This document shows positions 25,128-35,100 of a DNA stretch of 64,000 bases, one piece after another. A program made the position numbers and the translations under genes. The DNA lies in the NCBI GenBank assembly GCA_902167325.1, contig LR632930.1:4588001-4652000 (forward strand). The letters are read 5' to 3'. The notes beneath the pieces were generated by a model, which did not search any database, was not told the origin of the DNA, and saw nothing but the letters and a program-made list of their open reading frames with translations. Each line of letters begins with the position of its first letter. The stretch's first letter is position 1. The stretch comes from Chitinophaga pinensis. Its GTDB lineage: Bacteria; Bacteroidota; Bacteroidia; Chitinophagales; Chitinophagaceae.

Positions 25128-27344
25128 ATGTACTTTAGCCGCCCTAACCCGGAAACACATCACACATTGCGACGAATAATTCCATGCTTATTAGGCTGCA
25201 TATTCACTATACAGGCGGCAGCACAGAAGAAGAACGATCAGTATCGCCTGCAAATGCGCAAGGCCACTTCTTCCATTAAGATCGACGGTATTGCCGACGA
25301 ACAGGCATGGCGGGATGCAGATTCCGCCTCCAACTTTTTCATGATCCTCCCCATGGACACGAGCGTCGCCAATGTGCGCACCTACGTGAAAATGGCATAT
25401 GATAACCAGCAGCTGTATCTCCTCGTTATCAACCACAACGGCGCGCCCGGTCCATATATGGTAGAAAGCCTCCGCCGCGATTTCTCGTTCCTCAAGAACG
25501 ATAACTTCCTCCTGTTCATGGACCCTTTCGATGATCAGACCAACGGCTTCACCTTCGGTGCCAATGCCGCAGGCGCTCAGTGGGACGGACTCATGTACGA
25601 CGGTGGCCGTGTAGATCTCAGCTGGGATAATAAATGGACTTCGGTAGTAAAGAATTACCCCGACAAATGGATCTTCGAAGCATCCATCCCCTTCAAAACC
25701 ATCCGGTATAAAAAGGGGATTACCAAGTGGGGCATCAACTTCGGCAGGAATGACCTTAAAACCACCGAAAAAAGCAGCTGGGCACCTGTACCCCGCCAGT
25801 TCCCCTCCGCATCACTGGCATACACGGGAACACTGGAATGGGACACAGTTCCACCCAACCCCGGCCCTAATATTTCGCTCATTCCATACGTACTGGGCGG
25901 TATCAACAAGAATTACGATGCAGGCACTCCTACCAAATGGCGCCGCGATGCGGGACTGGATGCCAAAATAGCGATCACATCCTCCCTCAACCTCGACCTC
26001 ACCGTAAACCCCGACTTCTCGCAGGTAGACGTAGACAAACAGGTAACGAACCTCGACCGCTTCGAGCTTTTCTTCCCGGAACGCCGCCAGTTCTTCCTCG
26101 AGAACGGCGACCAGTTCACCAACTTCGGATACAGCACCCTCCGCCCCTTTTTCAGCAGGCGTATTGGGTTGGGTGCCCCCATCCACTTCGGTGCCCGCCT
26201 GAGTGGTAAGCTGAACCGCAACTGGCGGCTGGGGGTGATGAATATGCAAACCGGCAAACAATCGGCCACGGCCCTCCCCGCACAGAACTTCACGGTGGCA
26301 GCATTGCAGCGCAGGGTGTTCTCCCGCTCCAACATAGGCATGCTGCTCATCAACAAAGAATCCATCAATTACAACCCGGATAAGGTACAACCCGGTGATC
26401 CCGTGTACTCGCGGTACAACCGCAACTTCGGGATGGAATACAACCTCGCTTCCGCCAACAACTTCTGGACGGGCAAGGCGCTGGTATTAAAATCCTTCTC
26501 CCCCGGCCTCAGCAGCAACGACTGGGCACATGCCGCCAACCTGCAATACACCAGCAAAAACTGGAGCATTGGCTGGCAGCATGAATACGTGGGCAGGAAC
26601 TATAAAGCGGAAGTGGGCTACGTACCGCGTACGGGCTACATCCGTTTTGCACCTACCGCCACCCGCCTCTTTTTTCCGAAATCAGGTGCATTGCTGAGCC
26701 ATGGTCCGCAGCTCACGTCCACCAACTTCTTCACGGATAAAATGGACAGGACGGACAACGAGCTGATGTTGAACTACGGCATGGTATGGCGTGCCCGCAA
26801 TACGCTCAACGTATGGGCCAGCACTACTTACATTCAGCTGCTGCAGCCGTTCGATCCGCTGAACCAGGGGAAGGATAGTCTGCAGGCGTTCTCCAAACAC
26901 AGCTGGAACACTGTAGGGGCCGATTATGTGTCCAAACCCCAGAGCCTCCTCACCTACGCCCTCAGCGCCCGTTACGGCGGTTATTATGCAGGCGGCAAAC
27001 GCTTTACGGCAACGGGTGAACTGGGTTACCGTTTTCAGCCTTATGTGAGTATTGCCATGAGCGCCAACTACAACCAGCTGAACCTGCCCAGGCCCTGGGG
27101 CAACAACGGCTTCTGGCTGGTGGGGCCGCGCGTGGATGTAACCATGACCAATACCCTGTTCTTTACCGGCTTTGTGCAATACAACGAGCAGATGAAGAAC
27201 ATGAACGTGAATACCCGCTTCCAATGGCGTTACAGGCCCGCTTCCGACCTGTTTATCGTGTATACCGACAACTACCTGCCCGAACCGTTTTACGTCAAAA
27301 ACAGGGCGCTGGTGCTGAAACTGGTGTACTGGCTCAACTTATAG
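25128..27344 (+). CDS. CBM9-like/DUF5916 outer-membrane-type protein
   Basis: A protein of about 735 residues. After a signal peptide (CLLGCIFTIQAAAQ) comes a carbohydrate-binding family 9-like domain (IDGIADEQAWRDADSASNFF, VRTYVKMAYDNQQLYLLVI, FLKNDNFLLFMDPFDDQTNG), then the DUF5916 part, whose many alternating strands (FSQVDVDKQVTNLDRFELFF, ERRQFFLENGDQFTNFG, WRYRPASDLFIVYTDNYLPE) suggest a beta-barrel. The role is unknown; related proteins often sit near peptidase or glycan genes. Start choice is uncertain: ATG 25098 and 25128 are possible, but TACTTTAG at 25131-25138 resembles a -7 box and a TTG at 25167 would start a perfect 20-residue signal peptide. It is alone on its strand and followed by a hairpin. 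Confidence 0.85.
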   Translation: MYFSRPNPETHHTLRRIIPCLLGCIFTIQAAAQKKNDQYRLQMRKATSSIKIDGIADEQAWRDADSASNFFMILPMDTSVANVRTYVKMAYDNQQLYLLVINHNGAPGPYMVESLRRDFSFLKNDNFLLFMDPFDDQTNGFTFGANAAGAQWDGLMYDGGRVDLSWDNKWTSVVKNYPDKWIFEASIPFKTIRYKKGITKWGINFGRNDLKTTEKSSWAPVPRQFPSASLAYTGTLEWDTVPPNPGPNISLIPYVLGGINKNYDAGTPTKWRRDAGLDAKIAITSSLNLDLTVNPDFSQVDVDKQVTNLDRFELFFPERRQFFLENGDQFTNFGYSTLRPFFSRRIGLGAPIHFGARLSGKLNRNWRLGVMNMQTGKQSATALPAQNFTVAALQRRVFSRSNIGMLLINKESINYNPDKVQPGDPVYSRYNRNFGMEYNLASANNFWTGKALVLKSFSPGLSSNDWAHAANLQYTSKNWSIGWQHEYVGRNYKAEVGYVPRTGYIRFAPTATRLFFPKSGALLSHGPQLTSTNFFTDKMDRTDNELMLNYGMVWRARNTLNVWASTTYIQLLQPFDPLNQGKDSLQAFSKHSWNTVGADYVSKPQSLLTYALSARYGGYYAGGKRFTATGELGYRFQPYVSIAMSANYNQLNLPRPWGNNGFWLVGPRVDVTMTNTLFFTGFVQYNEQMKNMNVNTRFQWRYRPASDLFIVYTDNYLPEPFYVKNRALVLKLVYWLNL

Positions 27345-27353
27345 GCAAAAAGA

Positions 27354-27380
27354 AACCGGGCGCAATTGCGTCCCGGCTTT
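27354..27380. terminator. Hairpin terminator
   Basis: CCGGGcGCAATTGCgtCCCGG forms a stem flanked by AAA on the left and CTTTC on the right, between convergent genes ending at 27344 and 27425. The T run is weak. Confidence 0.5.
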
Positions 27381-27424
27381 CGTTACCATTTATCCAACCT
27401 TCTAAACACGCAGGTTAATGCGGA

Positions 27425-28858
27425 TTACCAAACGTACGTACCGGCAGCACCGGGCGCAAGTTCTGAGGTAACCTGTTTGCCCTTGTACTGGATATTGAAC
27501 GGCTGTGTGGTATTGCCGCTGTTCAGTACAATCAACACCTTTTTGCCATCCGGTGTACGGAACGCCACATTCTCCAGCGTTCCCGGAATGTTGGACGCAA
27601 TGCGTACCGATCCCGGCCGCACGAACTTGGCGGCATGGGCAATGATGTAATACGCCACATTCTTCGTGTAATCGCTTCCGATCGTTACCGCACCGAGGCA
27701 GGTGGTGCATCCACCGGGGGTATGCGGTTTATAATCTGCCGTGGCGGCTAGGTTCCACTCCAGCACATTGCGGCTCCAGTTACGGGGTGCGCCAATGATG
27801 AGGTTGGCAATATGCCACTTCAGATCTTCCGGGAAGTTACCCGGGCCGCCCACCCATTGCTCGGTGAAATAAATATGCTTTTCAGGGAATGCATTGTGTA
27901 CTTCCGTGAGTGCGGTAATGGGTCCGCCGTAGAGATGAAAGGCCGACCCGTCCGTAAACTGCGCGGCTTTGGCATCCTGAAATACCGTAGCCGGATAATC
28001 GGGCCGGTCTGCATTATGATCGTAACAGATAATCTTGGTAAGGATGCCCGCATCGCGGAAAGCAGGGCCAAGGTGGTTACCGATAAAATCGGCCTGCTCA
28101 TTAGCCTGCATATCCAGACTGGGATTGTTGCCCGGATGCAGCGGCTCGTTCTGCGGGGTGATGGCATCTATCACAATACCTTCTGCCTGCATGGCTTTCA
28201 CATACTTCACGAAATACTGTGCGTAGGCCGCGTAATGCTGCGGTAACAGCTTCCCGCCTTTAAAACTCCCGTTCGATTTCATCCACACCGGCGGCGACCA
28301 TGGAGACCCAAGTATCTTAATACGCGGGTTGATGGCCAGTATCCGCTTCAGCACCGGTATGAGATCGGCCTTCTCTGGCTGAATGGAGAACCCGGCCAGC
28401 GTGGGGTCCGTTTGCCCCGCAGGGATATCGTTGTAACTGAAGGTAGTGGCGCTCAGATCCGATGCACCGATGCTGATGCGCAGGTAACTGACGCCGATGT
28501 GCGTACTATCCCAGCGGAACAGTTCATCCAGCAAAGCGGCTTTACGTGCTTCGGGCAGTGCGTTGATGAGCGTGGCACTGCCGCCGGTAAGGGTATACCC
28601 AAACCCGTCGATCTCCTGGTAGGTTTGTTCCTCATCTACCGTGATATTAGGCCATGCATTGAGCTGTGTGCCGAAGTTGAGGGTTACGTGCTGCTTGGCA
28701 AATAATGCCGATTTATCGCCCTTTGTAAGCCACAGGGCTACATCGGAAGAACCAGGCCCCGGAGGGTCCTGCGGACCGGGCGAAGGACCGTCGCTGCCCT
28801 TACAGCTGCATACACAGCATACAAAGATCAGCAGAAAGGTTTTTACAGGTACCATCAT
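27425..28858 (-). CDS. GH30 family glycoside hydrolase, lipoprotein
   Basis: A 477-residue surface or periplasmic lipoprotein (cysteine-rich signal ending VCSCKGSD) with a proline/glycine linker and a full GH30 (beta/alpha)8 domain. Early motif QEIDGFGYTLTGGSATLIN, then LRISIGASDLS, ILGSPWSPPVWMKSNGSFKG, the acid/base glutamate in ITPQNEPLHPGNNPS (E238) and the nucleophile in IYFTEQWVGG (E333). The C-terminal beta domain ends at SELAPGAAGTYVW. The Bacteroidota GH30 subfamily with this style is active on beta-1,6-glucan; with the GH16 next door this supports action on beta-1,3/1,6-glucan. The start overlaps the GH16 stop by four bases (ATGA), so the two are translationally coupled. Confidence 0.92.
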   Translation of the reverse strand: MMVPVKTFLLIFVCCVCSCKGSDGPSPGPQDPPGPGSSDVALWLTKGDKSALFAKQHVTLNFGTQLNAWPNITVDEEQTYQEIDGFGYTLTGGSATLINALPEARKAALLDELFRWDSTHIGVSYLRISIGASDLSATTFSYNDIPAGQTDPTLAGFSIQPEKADLIPVLKRILAINPRIKILGSPWSPPVWMKSNGSFKGGKLLPQHYAAYAQYFVKYVKAMQAEGIVIDAITPQNEPLHPGNNPSLDMQANEQADFIGNHLGPAFRDAGILTKIICYDHNADRPDYPATVFQDAKAAQFTDGSAFHLYGGPITALTEVHNAFPEKHIYFTEQWVGGPGNFPEDLKWHIANLIIGAPRNWSRNVLEWNLAATADYKPHTPGGCTTCLGAVTIGSDYTKNVAYYIIAHAAKFVRPGSVRIASNIPGTLENVAFRTPDGKKVLIVLNSGNTTQPFNIQYKGKQVTSELAPGAAGTYVW

Positions 28859-29709
28859 TTATCAATCATTTTATACGCGCGTACATAATCTATTTCCATC
28901 GTGGCGGGGAAAACGGAGTCGTCTACCCCTTGTTGTCCGCCCCAGTTACCGCCTACGGCCACATTAAGGAGGAAGTGAAACTTCTTGTCGAACGGCCATC
29001 CGGCATAGCCCTTGTTCTCATTCAGGAAGGTGAACAGCAGCGTACCGTCGATATAACCACGGATGGCATAAGGCGTCCAGTCTACCCGGTATACATGAAA
29101 CTCCCCAATGGCTTTCTCCACGGTGCGCGTAGCGGTTTTCTGGGTATTGATACTGTGGTTATAAGATTCCGTATGCACACTCATATGTACTTTGTTGGGA
29201 TCGTAGCCTACGTGTTCCATGATATCGATCTCGCCCGACTTCGGCCATCCGCCATAAGCCCAGTCTGTAGGCAGCATCCATATCGCAGGCCAGGTGCCTT
29301 TGCCCGGCGGCAGCTTGGCTTTGATTTCGAACCGGCCGTACAGGAAATCACCTTTGCCTTTAGACACGAGGCGGGCAGAGGTATAGTTACGGCCGCCCAT
29401 ATCTTCCTTTTTGGCAATGACAGACAGCAGGCCGTTGGCCACCTGTGCATTTTCCAACTTGTCTGTATAATACTGCAGCTCGTTATTACCCCATCCGCCG
29501 CCGCCGAGGTCGTAGCCCCATTTGGCAGGGTCGGGCAGGCCGTTGTAATCGAACTCATCGGCCCATACGGGTGTGGATTCAAAAGCCCAGTTCTTATCAA
29601 CAGGTGATGGCGGGATGTAGGGTACCGGTGCGGGTTGATTGTTTTTGCCGCCACAGGCAAACATATGGAGGCCAATGAGCACTACCGGCAGAAAGTGGAT
29701 CGTTTTCAT
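28855..29709 (-). CDS. GH16 family endo-beta-glucanase, lipoprotein
   Basis: A 284-residue lipoprotein (LIGLHMFACGGKN) with a complete GH16 jelly-roll domain: VWADEFDYNGLPDPAKWGYD, GGWGNNELQYYTDKLENAQV, RFEIKAKLPPGKGTWPAIWM, and the catalytic motif SGEIDIMEHVGYD with nucleophile E160, assisting D162 and acid/base E165. The extra residue in EIDIME (beta-bulge form) is that of laminarinase-like GH16_3 enzymes acting on beta-1,3 or mixed-linkage glucan. It precedes GH30 in the locus and is separated from the glycan-binding protein gene by a strong hairpin at 29721-29749. Confidence 0.93.
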   Translation of the reverse strand: MKTIHFLPVVLIGLHMFACGGKNNQPAPVPYIPPSPVDKNWAFESTPVWADEFDYNGLPDPAKWGYDLGGGGWGNNELQYYTDKLENAQVANGLLSVIAKKEDMGGRNYTSARLVSKGKGDFLYGRFEIKAKLPPGKGTWPAIWMLPTDWAYGGWPKSGEIDIMEHVGYDPNKVHMSVHTESYNHSINTQKTATRTVEKAIGEFHVYRVDWTPYAIRGYIDGTLLFTFLNENKGYAGWPFDKKFHFLLNVAVGGNWGGQQGVDDSVFPATMEIDYVRAYKMIDK

Positions 29710-29720
29710 GTAAGCTTGGG

Positions 29721-29749
29721 AAAAAACGGGACCGGTACATCCGGTCCCG
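29721..29749 (-). terminator. Internal terminator of the glucan locus
   Basis: On the minus strand CGGGACCGG pairs perfectly with CCGGTCCCG across a five-base loop and is followed by TTTTTT. It lies inside the locus, 50 bases wide, between the glycan-binding protein gene and GH16, so it should lower expression of both hydrolases relative to the binding and transport genes. Confidence 0.85.
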
Positions 29750-29759
29750 CAGGGTTAAA

Positions 29760-30602
29760 TTATAACTGTTCTTCCAGAAATTTCACATTGTCCATGGCAA
29801 TACCGCCGGTGCCAAGGTTACCCCCGCTGCTGCCGGCTTTGATCACTAGGTAAATGGTACCTGCCGTGCTGAACTTAATGATACCGCCTTTACCGGTGCC
29901 GGAGCCATCGCAACCAATCTCGGCAATGTCACCATCGAAAGGAACTTTACCGCAACCCGCCCAGGTATTGAGCGACACGAATTTGGTACCGCTGTAATCT
30001 TTCCCCTGTTCGGGCAATGCCGTGCCAATGATCACTTCGAACCAGGTATTGGTGGCGCCGCTGCCTTTTACGTTGGCGGAAAAGGTATATTCCACATCCT
30101 TCTTCACAGTCACTGCCTGGTAAATGGCGCCGTTGGAACCTGCGTCTGTATTGGAGAATACCAGTTTGCCGTTCAGAAACTCAATAGCGGTTTGCATGCC
30201 GCCGGTGTTGAGGATGGTCCAGTGTGCATTGGCACCCGCTTCCATATCTCCTCCTTTGAGGATCTCCGTTTTAGGTGCATCGCTGGCGATCACCACTTTC
30301 TGCGAAGCCGAAGCAAAACCGCCTTTACCGAAAGCCTGCAGAGAAATCACGTACTCCCCTTTCTTGGCGAACGTAAGCGTGTCTTTTGAACGGTTGCTTA
30401 CGGATGCCGTGCCCAGTCCGTTATACCAGCGCCACTGGAATGTAGCGGGAGTGGTGTTCTGAACGATGATCTTGTTGGGCTTGCCCTGCATGGGCGTGGC
30501 GGTAAATGAAACCTGTGGCAGCGGACCGAGGTCGCCCCCGCCGGAATCAGGTGTGCAGGCGGCCATGAGTAATACCGCTGCGATATATGGAATGCATTTC
30601 AT
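29760..30602 (-). CDS. PKD-containing surface glycan-binding lipoprotein (probable)
   Basis: A 280-residue lipoprotein (LLMAACTPDSGGGD) placed directly after susD, the usual slot of the surface glycan-binding protein in such loci. Residues about 30-110 form a PKD-like domain (PLPQVSFTATPMQGKPNKI, FQWRWYNGLGTASVSN). The rest is a carbohydrate-binding-module-like jelly roll (ILKGGDMEAGANAHWTI, AIYQAVTVKKDVEYTFSANV, TIYLVIKAGSSGGNLGTGG, IAMDNVKFLE), a CBM4/22-type pattern. The position and lipidation support glucan binding at the cell surface; no catalytic residues are visible. The internal terminator lies 11 bases beyond the stop codon. Confidence 0.8.
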   Translation of the reverse strand: MKCIPYIAAVLLMAACTPDSGGGDLGPLPQVSFTATPMQGKPNKIIVQNTTPATFQWRWYNGLGTASVSNRSKDTLTFAKKGEYVISLQAFGKGGFASASQKVVIASDAPKTEILKGGDMEAGANAHWTILNTGGMQTAIEFLNGKLVFSNTDAGSNGAIYQAVTVKKDVEYTFSANVKGSGATNTWFEVIIGTALPEQGKDYSGTKFVSLNTWAGCGKVPFDGDIAEIGCDGSGTGKGGIIKFSTAGTIYLVIKAGSSGGNLGTGGIAMDNVKFLEEQL

Positions 30603-30626
30603 GAGATCTTGTTTTGTGATGATGGA

Positions 30627-32171
30627 TTACTTGGAGCCGCCCCATTCCTTGTTCTGCTCCATTTTGGTGCTCTGCAGATCGTTGAAAGGGATCGGGAAGA
30701 CGTAATGCTTCTGGGGATTGAACCCGCGTGATTTCAACGCATCTTCTGCTCTGCCGGTACGGATAAGGTCGAAGAAACGATGCCCTTCTCCCGCCAGCTC
30801 CAGCCTCCTTTCAAGGAAGATGTTATCGATCGTGGCAACAATGGGAGTAAGCCCAACCCTTGCACGTACGGCGTTCAGGAGCGCATAGGCACGGGTACCC
30901 GCACCACCGCCACCACCATTCATTACCAGTGCCTCCGCTTCCAGCAGATAGGTATCCGCCAGGCGCATATCGTAGAGGTTCTGCGGGAAGTTCAGTTCAG
31001 GCGTTCCGCTCGGTACGCGGTTAGACACGCGGCCGGCGAACTTCTCGAGGAAATAACCCGTATCATCATGCCCCGGTGAATAGGATGCCTTACCTGCTGC
31101 AGACAGTGCTTTCAGATCAGCAATGGTATATGGAAAACGGGGATCGTCTTTCATGACTGCATACAGCTCTTTGGTCACCGTCAGGAAGCTCCAGCCGGAT
31201 ACATAGTCCGGCGCATCGGGTGTTAAACGGTTATAGCTGCGCGGCCCTACCATGATGTTGAGCACGTTGCCTTCCGTACAGGCCACACAATCCCACACAC
31301 CCTGCGATGTATTGGTATAAGAGATCTCGAAGATAGATTCCTGGTTGAATTTGAAAGGCAGGGTAGACTTCCAGAGGTCACCGAAGTTGGTGAGCAGCTT
31401 ATAACCGTAAGTGGGGTTCTCCACGCCGGGCGTACCATTCACCAGCGCCAGTTCCGCGGCAGCTTCGGCCCACTTCTTCTGGTAGATGTATACTTTACCG
31501 AGCAGTGCATGTGCAGCGCCTTTGGTGGCACGGGCCTTTTCTTCGGTGGGTGGTATACGGTCGGGGAAGTTGGTTTCCGCGATGGCTTCTTTCAGGTCTT
31601 TCTCGATCTGCGCCCATACATCCGCCGGCGGTGCCTGCGTAACATCAAACATCTGGTTTACATCCAGTGGCTTCAGCAGCAGGGGGATGTTCTTAAACAT
31701 CCTGATCAGATCGAAATAGAAATACGCGCGGAGGAATTTGCATTCTGCAATGAAGCGCGCTTTCTTATTGGCGTCCATGGGTACGGCACCCAGTTTCTCC
31801 AGCAGCTTGTTGGCACGGAATACGCCGGAATAACCTTTGCGCCAGAGGTCGTTATGCGGACCAATTTCCGGTGTAAGATCCCATCGGGTCATCACCTGGA
31901 AATCGTTTATATCATTGGCGGCACCGCCACCGGCAAAGTGATCGTCTGATGCAGCATCGGCCATACCGGTGCGGGTCACGTATCCCCCGCCCTGCCAGCC
32001 TACCACATCGTATACGGCTACCAGCCCTTTGAACGCTTCGCCTTCGTTTTTATAAAAGTTGGTTTCGAGGTTGGTACCGCGCAGCGCGGGGTCCAGCCAG
32101 CTGTCTTTACAGGAACCGAGTGTTAAACCGGCTGCCAGTGTGCATATGATGGGAAAGTATTTCGCTTTCAT
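30627..32171 (-). CDS. SusD/RagB family glucan-binding lipoprotein
   Basis: A 514-residue SusD homologue. Lipobox LTLGSCKDSWLDPALRG, then NEGEAFKGLVAVYDVVGWQG and the helical pair AECKFLRAYFYFDLIRMF, TEEKARATKGAAHALLGKVY. The C-terminal signature MRLADTYLLEAEALVMNGGG and the FLERRLELAGEGHRFFDLIR segment are typical. It is encoded 20 bases downstream of its SusC and forms the lid of the importer for the glucan fragments released by the GH16 and GH30 enzymes of this locus. Confidence 0.95.
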   Translation of the reverse strand: MKAKYFPIICTLAAGLTLGSCKDSWLDPALRGTNLETNFYKNEGEAFKGLVAVYDVVGWQGGGYVTRTGMADAASDDHFAGGGAANDINDFQVMTRWDLTPEIGPHNDLWRKGYSGVFRANKLLEKLGAVPMDANKKARFIAECKFLRAYFYFDLIRMFKNIPLLLKPLDVNQMFDVTQAPPADVWAQIEKDLKEAIAETNFPDRIPPTEEKARATKGAAHALLGKVYIYQKKWAEAAAELALVNGTPGVENPTYGYKLLTNFGDLWKSTLPFKFNQESIFEISYTNTSQGVWDCVACTEGNVLNIMVGPRSYNRLTPDAPDYVSGWSFLTVTKELYAVMKDDPRFPYTIADLKALSAAGKASYSPGHDDTGYFLEKFAGRVSNRVPSGTPELNFPQNLYDMRLADTYLLEAEALVMNGGGGGAGTRAYALLNAVRARVGLTPIVATIDNIFLERRLELAGEGHRFFDLIRTGRAEDALKSRGFNPQKHYVFPIPFNDLQSTKMEQNKEWGGSK

Positions 32172-32191
32172 GTGTCAGTCTTCTTTTGCGG

Positions 32192-35100
32192 TTAATAGGT
32201 AAAATTCAGGCCGAACATAAACGTGCGCGCCTGCGGATAGATGCCGCGGTCGATGCTCAGGATGCCGCCACCGATCTCAGGATCGTAGCCGGTATACTTC
32301 GTGAAAGTGAGCAGGTTCTCGCTCATCACATGTACCCGCACTCTTTCGAATCCTGCTTTTTTCACCAGTACGGTGGGCAATGTATATCCCAGCTGCAGGA
32401 TCTTGATGCGGAAATAATCCCCGTCTTCCAGGTAGAACTGCGAGCCGCGGGAGTAGTTCTTATTGGCATCGGTGAAGGTCATGCGCGGGTGGGTGTTCGA
32501 GGTGCCTTCTCCATGCCAGCGGTCCAGCGATTTCTGCTGCCAGTTGGCATTCAGGATATCGAGCCTGCGCAGCCCCTGGAAGATCTGGTTGCCCGCTGCT
32601 CCCTGTCCGAAGATCACGAGATCGAAGCCTTTGTAGGCGGCGTTGATGGTCATACCATACGTCCAGTTAGGCATGGGGTTGCCGATGTAATCGCGGTCGT
32701 CGTCGGTGATCTGTCCGTCTCCGTTAATATCTTTCCATTTGAAATCGCCGGGTTTGGCAAGGGGCTGGATCTTCTGTCCGCCTTTGTTCACATACGCGTC
32801 TATCTCTCCCTGATTCTGGAAGATGCCCATGTGCTCGAACATATAGAATGCGTTGAACGGACGGCCGATCTCCGCTCTGGTAATATTACCCATGTTCTGG
32901 AATGATGCAGCGCCGAGGTAGAGGAACGTGCGGTTCTCACCGAGGTAAGTCACCTTGTTACGCATCCAGCTCACGTTACCACCCACATTCAGCGTAAGGT
33001 CTCCGATCTCTTCGTTGTACGACAGTTCCAGTTCCACACCGGCGTTTTCCATACCACCGATGTTGGCGTTGGGATCGTTCACGGAACCCACGTACCAGGG
33101 CAGTCTGCGCTGCATGAGGATGTCTTTCGTGTTCTTCTTGAACCAGTCGAACTGCACATTCAGTTTCTTAAAGAGATAAGCTTCAAAACCGATGTTGGTC
33201 TGATGCGTTTCTTCCCACTTCAGATCGGGGTTAGCAGGGGCATTTGGACTGGAACCTTCCAATCCGTCTGCACCGGGCCCCATAGTGTAGTTACGCCCGC
33301 TGCCGATAGTGGGCAGGAAGGAGAAATCGCCGATGGCATCGCTGCCTACCACACCGTATCCGCCACGGAATTTGAGCAGATCCACCACATCATTCTGTGG
33401 CCAGAAGCCTTCGCGGCTGGGTACCCAACCAAGCGAAAAGGAAGGGAACACACCGTATTTCTTGTTGGCACCAAAGCGGGAAGAACCATCGCGGCGGATG
33501 ATGGCTTCTGCCATGTATTTCTCATCGTAGTTGTAGTTCACCCTTGCAAAGAGGGAGGAAACGAGGTGGTCGATACCCTCGCCACCATCGGCCCTGCGTT
33601 TGGAAGGGGCCACTTTGTAGTTGAGGGATGCTTCTTCGAAAGTGGTAGCGGGAACATCATCGAAAAACACTTCCGTGGAGCGCTCGCCGCCTTCCTTGTA
33701 GGCACCCTGGCCTGCGAGGATCGTGGCACTGTGCAGATTGAAATCACGGGTATAAGACAGCGTGTTTTCAATATTCCAGAAGAAGATGTTGGCGTTGCGG
33801 CGGTTGAAGATCGCAATGCTGCGCACGGTGGATGAGTTGAGGTAGGAAACGGGTGAGAAATCGTCGTGCCCGAAGAAGGCCAGTTTAGACCCTACCGATG
33901 AACGGGCTTTCAAACCCTTAATGGGTTCTGCCTCGAGGTATACGTTCCCCACGATGTTGTGGCCCCAGTTGTAGTTGCCCAAACGGGTGGAGATGTACGC
34001 CAGCGGGTTCGACATTTCCTGCGTTACGGAGGAGGATATACCGTACGGCTGTCCCAGTGCATTCCTGCGCACACCGGCGTTGTTATACGGACTGGCATTC
34101 ATCTTAGCCGGGTCCGTTTCCACGATGGGCGTGATGGGATCGAGGTTGATCGCGGAACTGAGGGGACCGCCGAATTCGGAGTTGGTATTACCCAGCCCAA
34201 CAGACCGGTCGTAGGAATACCCTACGTTCTCCCCGAAAGTAAGCCAGGGCGTCAGTTTATAGGTTGAGTTCAAACGTGCGTTGAAACGTTTGTAGGAGGA
34301 TATATCGCTGGCTACGATGCCTTCCTGCGAGAGGTAACCAAAGGAGGTATAGAAGGTCGATTTTTCACTGCCGCCGCTGATGCTCAGTTCATGGTTCTGG
34401 CGAACGGCGCTGTTGTTGAAGATGGTGGACTGCCAGTCGGACCCTTTACCCAGTGCAGCCGGATTGGCATGCGTGGGGGTACCGCCGTCGTTCACATTGG
34501 CTTCGTTGATCATGGTGGCATATTCGCGTGCATCCATCAGCTTCAGCTTGCGGGCTGGTGCAGACACACCGTAATAGCCGTTGTAGTTCACCAGCAGCTT
34601 TCCTACGCGGCCTTTCTTGGTTGTAATGAGGATTACCCCGGTAGCGGCACGGGCGCCGTAAATAGCCTGCGAAGCGGCATCTTTCAGCACCTGGATGGAT
34701 TCAATATCGTTCTGGTTCAGGAAACCGATGCCGCCGTTATCAACCACCACACCATCTACCACCCAGAGCGGGTTGTTGTTGTTGAACGTGGTGAGGCCAC
34801 GGATGCGCACCGTAGCTGCGGAACCGGGCTGGCCTGAGTTGGAAGCGATCACTACGCCGGAAGTACGGCCCTGCAGCGCCTGCTCCACGCGGTTGATAGG
34901 CATGCCTTCCAGATCTTTGGCACGTACGGAGGAAATAGCGCCCGTTACCACGGCCTTCTTCTGGGTACCGTAACCTACCACCACCGTTTCCGTGAGGGAG
35001 GTTTCTGACAGGGCCAGCTCCACATTAACGGTACCACCGTCGGTTACCATGGTGCGGGAAGTATAGCCTAAGATGCTGAATACCAGCTGTGCGCTTTTAC

